Of a stretch of 64,000 nucleotides of DNA, positions 56,588-64,000 are shown piece by piece. The notes under the pieces are model-generated. The model had not been told where the DNA came from. It saw nothing but the letters and a program-made list of their open reading frames with translations, and did not search any database. This DNA comes from Diogma glabrata (taxonomy: Eukaryota; Arthropoda; Insecta; Diptera; Cylindrotomidae), in contig OY856186.1 in assembly GCA_963693315.1 (NCBI GenBank), positions 374,961,328 to 375,025,327 of the forward strand, written 5' to 3'. Position numbers and translations under genes: made by a program. Position 1 is the stretch's first letter; every line of letters starts with the position of its first letter.

Positions 56588-57033
56588 CACTAAAATTCTT
56601 AATACAAAAATTTCTACTTAGGTTCGAATCGGTTGATATTTCTTTTACCTAAAATAATAAATCAATGCGTGATTTTAAGGATAGTTTTTGTTATCCTAAG
56701 CTTTAATATTGATGTTATTGTAATGTTTCAAGCTTATATTTTGGGTAGCAATAAACTTTTGAGATTCGTACTCTCATAAAATGGTGAAATTTGTTATGTC
56801 AGAGAAATATTTCGGAAAATATCAGTTAAATTTTAAAAGTTATAAGGATTTTTAATTATTGCCATTCGTAATTTGTAATTTTATTAAGCCGAAGATAAAA
56901 TCACTCGAGCTTTTATTATCCCAATGATAAGCAAGAATATATAATTACTTTATTTTTTTAATTAAACTGTTTTCGAATAGTTATTGTTTTCATTTCTTAT
57001 ATGATAAATAAAGGATTTTAGTGAGGATATGTG

Positions 57034-57432
57034 CTAGCAATTGGTTTTAGAATAATTGGAGGAATATGATCTGTATTGGTGGCGATGCATTTTAGTATTT
57101 TTTGTAGAAACATTTTCCGGATAAACCGGACTAGATCCCGACAGATCTGGGCTGAATACGGCTTGTCCTACCACTGTTAGGACCAAATCAGGCACATTGA
57201 ACGGGTTCTGATCAGTAATGTAACGCCTCAAATTATCCAAACCCAAACTATCAAAACCAAAATATACAATTTTTGTAAATACATACGTAACTTTTAAAAC
57301 TGGTTGTAGTAGAGTTGTGTGTGAGCCATACTGTATTGTGAACAACACAGTACCAGAATTTGTTATATACAAATAAAAGGTTCGATGTATACAATTAAAG
57401 TATAATTTTTGATAATCTATTTCTATTTTGAG
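57034..57432 (-). CDS. Unrecognised open frame, 133 codons
   Basis: Open from just after a stop at 57433-57435 down to a stop at 57034-57036, without an ATG near the front (first candidate start codon is TTG). The text SGTVLFTIQYGSHTTLLQPV, DSLGLDNLRRYITDQNPFNV and PDLVLTVVGQAVFSPDLSGS is low in Lys/Asn compared with chance frames nearby and looks protein-like. The end is Ser/His/Tyr/Asn-rich. No known domain is recognised. It may be an exon of a host gene on the minus strand. Confidence 0.3.
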   Translation of the reverse strand, partial: LKIEIDYQKLYFNCIHRTFYLYITNSGTVLFTIQYGSHTTLLQPVLKVTYVFTKIVYFGFDSLGLDNLRRYITDQNPFNVPDLVLTVVGQAVFSPDLSGSSPVYPENVSTKNTKMHRHQYRSYSSNYSKTNC

Positions 57433-57487
57433 TTAAAATTAAATATAATTTATAAAGATGAAGTGCATAATCTTTAGTGCTTTGTGA

Positions 57488-57920
57488 CAGGTATTACTTA
57501 AAAGTTTAAATATAAAATAAATATGTCACATTGAAATTTAGAGTAATATTTATTGATAATATAATTTACAGAATGTGTTCTAAAAAAGAAATATTTAAAT
57601 AATGTATTACAAAGTACATATTACAAATTTAACGATGAATTCAACAACAAGATGTGGTACAACAATTGATGCGGTTTTTTCAAGAAATTTAGCAAATTTG
57701 CAAAGCAAAGTTTATGTTTTTCGTTTTAATGATCATAAACCTTAATTTCATATTTCAATTATGATTAATTCAATAATAATTGAATTGACTTTGTAATACG
57801 TTATGTAACTATGGCTGTGGTGTAATAAAACACATGTTGTAAAATATATTATCAATAAATGCTACTCTAAATTTCAATATGACATATTTATTTTATATTT
57901 AATCTTTTCACTAATACCTG
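57488..57920. mobile_element. 433-bp TIR element with ~90-bp arms
   Basis: Left arm 57488-57578 (CAGGTATTACTTAAAAG, AAATATAAAATAAATATGTC, TTGAAATTTAGAGTA) is mirrored by 57831-57920 (TACTCTAAATTTCAA, GACATATTTATTTTATATTT, CACTAATACCTG). Arms match well with a few differences; the loop is A+T-rich and non-coding. Confidence 0.8.
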
Positions 57921-58215
57921 CTACGCTAGCCAAAGAAAGTTTGCTTCAACCGCGTGTAAAGATTACACACACTTTTTTTTATTGTTTTAATGTTAATAAG
58001 AAAAAGTATAAATTTAAAAGTACCGAAACTCAACAATTAAGTAACTGAAATTGACACGTCTAAGTCATATAATATTTTACATGAGACTGAATAAAAAATA
58101 CAATAACATTAACAAATGATAAACTATTAAAATTTCATTCCAAAAAATAATGACACATAATCGAATTGTATCGTATCGTTTGCTCTTATTATTTCATTGT
58201 TGTTTGAATTTCTTC

Positions 58216-59982
58216 TAGTGTTTGCAATCTTGGTATCCGGGTACCCGGATACCCGGGTATTTAGGAAGATTTTTCGGGTATTTAATATCCGGATATTTTG
58301 GTCGGGTACCCGAACAACAAAAGGTCCAGTTTTTTCTCAATAAAATTTACAAAATAAAATTCAGCACATTCTCTTTTTGCAAATTTGAATTATTCTTTAT
58401 GCTAGTTGTTGACAAATGATTCAATTCTAACCATACAAATTGCAATATGTCCATAAACATTAAACCAACCACATCCGTAAACATTAAACTGCCCTGTAGT
58501 TAATTATCGTCGCTTTAATAATGAAACAACGTATTCGCAAAAGTGTAGTTTCGAGATAATTGGGTTTAAAGATTTTTCGATTTTCTGATTTTCGTAAACT
58601 CGGCAGCACTATTGAATGAATAAAGATATTGGAAAAAAATTTCTACCATTTAATCTTGACTAATTTCTCCACAGCATATTAAAATTTCACATTGGTACCT
58701 GCTGGCTTTTCTACCTAAAAAGAGGTGAAAAGTCAATCAGGTACCTTATACGTTATTTCATATTTCATATACGTTATTTCATTTTGCATGGAAGTACGAT
58801 TAAGTCTAAAACTAATTATTATTGAACTAACGCATAATATTCTTACAATTTTTTATTTATATGAACCGGCATATCATGTGGTAATGAATGATGCTTATAC
58901 AATATTTTAGATTTACCATTTCGTGTGGCGATCGTAATGTATGTTAAGTATACGACACTGATTTTACCCAAGTTTTTATTCTGTAGGAATTGAAATATCG
59001 TACATGCATTTACGCTGTTTCAATATTTAACCAAATTCAAATTTGCATGTACGTTAATTAACAATATATTAATTTTCACCCCCAGTTATAAAAAAATTGG
59101 AAAATGTTAAAATGCCACTTTATAGACATGCTTATGGGGAATGCAGCGCACCCATTATATAATAACAACGTATATATGGCATACGTTATTTCATTATTAA
59201 AGCGACGTTATTATTGTTTGGATTACGAAAACAACAGAAAAAGGACGAAGAACACATAAAAAAATTTATGAAATTTTAGTTCTTATTAAAATTAAGTCAT
59301 AAAAAATTAGGGATCTTCATTGGTTATTTGTTTATATTTAGTTTAAAATAGAAACGGTATATATACTATGATAAGTTTTTATTTAAGATTTAAACTAATA
59401 ATTAAAATAAGTGTCATCGAAAGTTTGAGACCAGTTCAAGAAAATGCCACGTAGTTGGATGCGCACGAATAATTTCAACTAAATGGGGAAATACGTCTGC
59501 AATGAAAAATCAAATCGGATAATGATGCGGCTAATTATAATATTGAAAATTTACAACTACAAAAATGTATTGCTGTCTACACAAGATCTCCTATAGATAA
59601 CAGGCGTACTACAGTTGATAAAGAGCTGAAAATGTTGTATGTAAATAAAGGAAACCGAAAAAATGATAGAAAATTTAAATCACCCGTTATTGACCGTGAA
59701 GCCAACATCCACTTTATCGGAGTGGGTTTTTTCTACTGCAGGAATTTAAAAAACAAAATACGAAATCGGATTAGTACAGCTACCCTAAATGCTTTAATAT
59801 TTTTGAAATATTATTTTACAATTAAAAAATGATCAATTTTTAGTTTACTACTCTGAGGTTTCTTTTATTGTTTTTCATTTAATTTTTTTATAACTACCCG
59901 GGTTATCCGGGTAATCCGGGTAATTTGGAAAATACTAATCGAGTAACCGGGTAATTTGAAATCGGGTAATTTGCAATCACTA
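58216..59982 (+). mobile_element. hAT element with perfect 8-bp target duplication
   Basis: Ends TAGTGTTTGCAATCT and (complement of right) TAGTGATTGCAAATT fit the short hAT TIR pattern. ATTTCTTC occurs immediately on both sides (58208-58215 and 59983-59990), a perfect 8-bp duplication as hAT insertion makes. Subterminal blocks of TACCCGGGTA/ATCCGGGTA words lie at 58231-58318 and, inverted, 59895-59975. Inside are an inverted repeat (58507-58532 with 59181-59207, CGTCGCTTTAATAATGAA) and short transposase remnants, so the element is an internally deleted, non-autonomous copy. Confidence 0.92.
59418..59832 (+). pseudogene. BED-finger hAT transposase remnants
   Basis: At 59442-59513 KCHVVGCARIISTKWGNTSA+MKN is a BED-type zinc finger (Cys pair, aromatic, N-T-S). 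After a large deletion the C-terminus appears: SPVIDREANIH near 59675, STLSEWVFSTAG near 59708 (family S..SERVFSTAG, here with Trp for Arg), then RNRISTATLNALIFLKYYF to a stop at 59830. A stop and a shift separate the last two blocks. The catalytic core between BED finger and dimerisation block is missing, so it cannot encode active transposase. Confidence 0.85.
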
Positions 59983-60364
59983 ATTTCTTCTTTATGTGAA
60001 TGTATGTGTTTAAGATTTAAAATCAGTGTAGAGATGAACATATACGGTTTCATTATAATTTATTTTACTGAACGTCATTTCCGTTTGAAAACGTTACTTC
60101 CGTCCGAAAACAGATTTGAGTTACTTGTTATATCGCGCCTAAAGAAGTTTTGCTTCCAAAAAATTGTTTCTTTTTTTATCCAAATTTTTAGACATAAAAA
60201 TGGTAGTGTTTTACAAGAAAGCTAATTAAACGAAAAGAAAATATAATCATATCTTGATTTTTTCTTCATATGTTAGGAATGTACGTATTATACCCTAAAA
60301 AAAGACTTTTTTAATCACCTTGTATCTAAAGACCGATGAAATATGTTTCACCTAAAACGAAGCA

Positions 60365-61074
60365 CTAGCGGGTAGTTCATGTGGCAAGGATAAAAATACA
60401 ATCATTACAACGTATAAATCAATAGGTCGACCTATTATAAACTATGCTGCACCCATATGGACACCCCAAGTTGCGGACACGCACTGGAAGAAGTTACAAA
60501 CAACACAAAACGCAGTCCTGCGAACTGCGACCGGATGTCATTTGATGGCTCATCGAAATCACCTGCACGAGGAATGTAACATACTGCCAGTCCGTGAACA
60601 TAATTAAGTGCTATCTAAACAATATCTATTGGCCTGTCACAAAGAGCAGCATCCTTGTAATGATACCATTTTTGAAAATTGAGCCACCTAGAGACATAAG
60701 GAAGACAGCAAGATGGTTTCTGCATGAGGTTAGAGACCATCACGTAACAGGTAACATCGACGAGGTTACTTAAAGAACAGGCACTAGATGTGCTACAGGG
60801 CAATTGGACGGTGTGTGTCCTAGCTCAACTTAGATCCGGTTGGTCACGCATCCTAAACAACTACATGAGTAGAATTGATTCTGAAATTATTGACAAGTAT
60901 CCCGCATGTCAGGGCACGCCACACGATGTAGACCACCTATTTAATTGTCCTGCAAACGTAACAAACTTGACGAAGGAAGATTTGTGGTACCGCCCAAGGA
61001 CGGTAGCAGAGTTCCTGAACCTGGACATGGAGCCGAAGGATTAGCACTAAAACTGTCGCTACAACAACAACAAC
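60365..61074 (+). pseudogene. LINE ORF2 C-terminus with CAA tail
   Basis: 60365-60607 reads LAGSSCGKDKNTIITTYKSI, GRPIINYAAPIWTPQVADTH, WKKLQTTQNAVLRTATGCHL and LPVREHN to a premature stop: the post-RT region of a Jockey-group LINE. After shifts, 60790-61044 reads LRSGWSRILNNYMSRID, PACQGTPHDVDHLFNCP and RPRTVAEFLNLDMEP to the normal stop. The first Cys of the zinc motif is Tyr here (KYPAC) but Cys in the 38.2-kb copy. Ends in CGCTACAACAACAACAAC at about 61074. Clearly the same family as 38223-38489. Confidence 0.88.
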
Positions 61075-62865
61075 CTAAAACGAAAATAAACCACTCAAAT
61101 TCACTATTTCAATCGCTGAATAACACAAACTAACGAAAGTTAACAGACTGATCATAAAAGATGCTACTATTTTGAATGATAAACAGTAATGCGGACATAC
61201 AAAAACAAAAATATTGCTAATTTTGAACTTAAAACTTATCTGAAATGTAGTCTCTTGAATTTTTGAAAAGAAAATCTTTATTTCTATATTGAATATTCAT
61301 ACATTTTTTAAAATTCTACATTCTTCAATTCCAAATTCCTTACCTGAAAATAAAAAAAAAAAACATATTATTATTAAAAAGTTTAAATTGAGATAAAAAA
61401 TGATAAGAAAAATAACTTTGTTGATAAAAATTGTAAATAAATATTAACACAACATAAAGACAACAACGTCGATTTTTCAATCGCAATGACTTTTCATTCA
61501 ATTTTATTTATAATATACGACGCATTTCAGATACACATATCCATCATCAGGGATAAATTATTTCTAAACATTTCTATACATTTTCACTTAGTTACATTCA
61601 AACACAGCAACTCAAGCAAAATGACGTTCGAAATTATACTAATCAATCATAAAAAAAAAGATAGTAAAGGAAATTAAAAAAATTAAAATATTAGCTCAGA
61701 ACAAATTTATTTTTCATTGTCAAATTCATATCAGACAGATTTAATAGAAAGTAATAAAAAATTATTTATTTTGGGTTGCCAGAAGTTGCATTTTTTTTTT
61801 CACTCGCTCAATCTTCACTCAATATTTAAATTCAAAAAACTTTTGTTCAATTAATTAGTTCACCCTAGTAATTATTAGTTAGCTTTAAGCAATTATTAAT
61901 GTTGTCAAGACGACAACAAGTCAATAATGAAAAAAGTAATATTCGAGAACAAGAATATTTCTCCTTTAATAGTCAACAATTCTTCCAAAAATCTCTTTCA
62001 ATATTAGTTCTACTTAACACTCTTAGCTGTCACATTTATTTTATAAATGGCAGCAGGTTCTTAATATTTTATTTCAAGTTTCTACGAATTCCCTTTTGGT
62101 GGTGTAACAAATCAGATAGCAAAGGACTCTAGTTCCATTTTTTTTTCAAATTGTTTTTTTGTTTTTCGAAGTAACTGAAAACCGCTTCTAATGCCCATTT
62201 ATGAGCTTCTTCCCTTTTTATTGCATTTTTGTTATCTGTAGGAAACAATATCATCAACGAATGCTTAGTTTGCATTGTTAACTTTAATAGATTTGATCTT
62301 TTTATTTAAAAAAAACTCGAGGAATTTTACACAATTTTGTAATTTTTTTGAATGACCATTTATAATTCAATTATAGCATTTCTTTTCGGCGTAAGTTTTT
62401 GCGCTTTCTTCGTGATTGTTAGTCATGTTGCATCGCAACAATATTGAATGTTGCAATTTGAAGCCAAGTTCCCATAGTGTTAACAGCTACGGTTTTAGAT
62501 GGATACATTGAAGACTTATCTTTGAAAACCCGAACTGAATTAAATATTTTAGAAAGGAATATACGGAGAAAAAAAATTAATATTTGATAAGATTGTTTAT
62601 CCACGACTGCTAAAGAATATATGCTTTCCATGCGTATGTCTTCCATTGTAATTGTATTCATTCCACAACTAGTGAATTTGATTAAAATTCTTTAACAGTT
62701 CTATAGTTTATTAAATATTCCTCTAACAAATTAAACAACAAACTTGTTTTGTTTTTCGCTATCTTTGATGTATTTATTTCAATATGGCGATACAAATTTT
62801 TGAATGAAAACTGGAACTTAAACGAAATATTTTACAGTCGTGGATAAAATAGCACCTTTTCCCGA
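61075..62865. other. A+T-rich stretch, no gene supported
   Basis: Open frames at 61486-61677, 61899-62132 and (minus) 62419-62661 carry no motif I know. The last (ITMEDIRMESIYSLAVVDKQ) has a reasonable composition but no support. Confidence 0.45.
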
Positions 62866-62867
62866 CT

Positions 62868-63180
62868 GGAAATTAGTTCAGGGAACCCGGATTATGATCA
62901 GATCCGGATCAGATTTTCCGTAATACGGCCATCTGATCAGTTCCTGATCAGCGTATAGTACCGTTTCCCTTGATCCGGTTATCTGATCAGTTCCTGATCA
63001 GCGTACAGTACCGTTTCCCTTGATCCGGCTATCTGATCAGTTACTGATCAGCGTGCAGTACTTTATCCGTTGATCCGGCTATCTGATCAGTTACTGATCA
63101 GCGTGCAGTACTTTATCCGTTGATCCAGTCATACGATCAGTTTCTGATCGAAAAAACTCATCTTATCCGATGTCCTGAAC
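62868..63180. repeat. 50-bp minisatellite of CTGATCAG palindromes
   Basis: Units start at 62933, 62983, 63033, 63083 and 63133 with an exact 50-bp spacing: CTGATCAGTT(C/A)CTGATCAGC, GT.CAGTAC then TTGATCCGG. Units 1-3 share CCGTTTCCC and units 4-5 share TTTATCCG, suggesting stepwise duplication. The left flank CCCGACTGGAAATTAGTTCA resembles the TIR of the next element (63322), so this may be a related element that lost its right end. Confidence 0.9.
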
Positions 63181-63321
63181 TGGATAATAATACAAAATTT
63201 AGTTTTTTACCTGATCCATTCTGTATATAATATATTGCCTCATTAAACAATAAATTCGTTATTAATGGTATAACTGAATTATTATTTTGATTATATTATC
63301 GACGTCATAATAGTACATTTA

Positions 63322-63930
63322 CCCGAGCAGAAATTAGTTAGGGAAAACCTGAATACAGTCAGGTCGTGATCAGGGCCTGGTCAGTCCTACAAGGGCAATC
63401 TCTATTAGAGCAAGCTGATGTGGGCCTGTTTAGGGCCTGATTTAGAATACCCTTTTAGGGTTTACCTTATTTGAATACATCCGGCCCGGATCAGGTTTCT
63501 CGTATTTGACCCCTAGCTGAAATTTCAATTGGTTAAAATTCACTAGAGTATTATCCATTTTAGAAATATATAGTTAAAATCGTTTCATGTATGTTTTAGT
63601 TATAGCTTCTCGGCTGAAAGACTATAATAATAGTCATTAAGGTGGTATGCATGTTTTAATTTTTTCCATTGTAATTTTTTTATTTTAATTTGATTAATTT
63701 ATGTATATAGTATATAAATACATATCAGGGTCTGGTCCGGATATCCCAATCAGGGCCTGATCCGATTATCCCAATCAGGGTCTGATCCGGTAATCCCCAT
63801 CAGGACCTGATAGGGCAAAAGCGTTACACTCATGATCAGGGCCCAATCAGGCTGTCCTACCAATGCCTGATCCAGGTAAGGGCAAACCTGATCAGGGCCT
63901 TACTTGAGCCCTGACAAATTTCTGCTCGGG
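63322..63930. mobile_element. 609-bp TIR element with CCTGATCAGG words
   Basis: CCCGAGCAGAAATT at 63322 and AATTTCTGCTCGGG ending at 63930 are perfect 14-bp TIRs, each flanked by TA (63320-63321 and 63931-63932), a TA target duplication as in Tc1/mariner-type insertion. Next to both ends are runs of GATCAGGGCCTGATC-type words. At 63742-63812 ~25-bp units (TATCCCAATCAGGGCCTGAT) repeat in tandem. The centre (63530-63720) is ordinary A+T-rich DNA. No coding. Confidence 0.85.
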
Positions 63931-64000
63931 TACTTAACTTAAAATTTTTTTGAGCAAAAAATTTTCTCATTCTTCACGAATTTTTAATAACTTTTTAAAA

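Noticed and set aside
1..64000. tRNA, rRNA genes or CRISPR arrays
   Set aside because: None recognised. The tandem arrays here are satellites or minisatellites without the repeat-spacer pattern of CRISPR, and the context is eukaryotic.

Overview
The window looks like a stretch of very A+T-rich insect nuclear DNA made almost wholly of transposable elements (TEs) and their decay products. There are no bacterial-type operons. The TEs are arthropod types: Jockey-type non-LTR retrotransposons (LINEs), mariner, Tc1, BED-finger hAT, a tyrosine-recombinase (YR) element, and many small terminal-inverted-repeat (TIR) or foldback elements. The only host gene I recognise is a piece of mitochondrial inner membrane protease subunit 1 (IMMP1L-like, 32601-32933). 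A fly is plausible, but the order cannot be fixed from this sequence.

Layout. 1-6.6 kb: decayed Tc1 transposase, a 328-bp foldback element, a diverged ~250-300-bp tandem array, and a dead minus-strand LINE. 6.6-10.5 kb: no recognisable gene. 10.5-15 kb: a hairpin element with perfect 41-bp arms, then a ~3.5-kb TIR element whose interior holds a nearly intact YR gene between its own inverted repeats. 14.9-17.4 kb: a LINE with an intact 674-aa reverse-transcriptase (RT) frame. 17.4-20.15 kb: a giant palindrome, two ~1.37-kb arms around a 34-bp spacer, each arm carrying the same 3' gene fragment. 20-32 kb: palindromic non-coding repeats and an endonuclease remnant. 32.6 kb: the IMMP1L-like exon. 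33.6-36.45 kb: a TIR element interrupted by an irritans-like mariner. 38.99-43.13 kb: an apparently intact two-ORF Jockey element. 44.9-46 kb: a satellite with alternating A/B units, starting at an orientation switch. 46.7-51.3 kb: small elements, nested palindromes and a hAT remnant. 51.6-54 kb: an inverted pair of one repeat family enclosing SINE/LINE-tail duplications. 55-64 kb: elements whose subterminal or internal repeats are short self-complementary words (CAAGCTTG, TACCCGGGTA, CTGATCAG, CCTGATCAGG), including a hAT with a perfect 8-bp target duplication, plus another LINE 3' end.

How the parts work together: there is no pathway. The two LINEs with open frames (14.9-17.4 and 39-43 kb) could supply RT. 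The non-autonomous elements probably depended on transposases encoded elsewhere. The long inverted repeats could give double-stranded RNA if transcribed. The observations I rate highest are the giant palindrome, the YR gene nested in a TIR element with subterminal GTGGATCG repeats, and the recurring TIR-plus-palindromic-word architecture.
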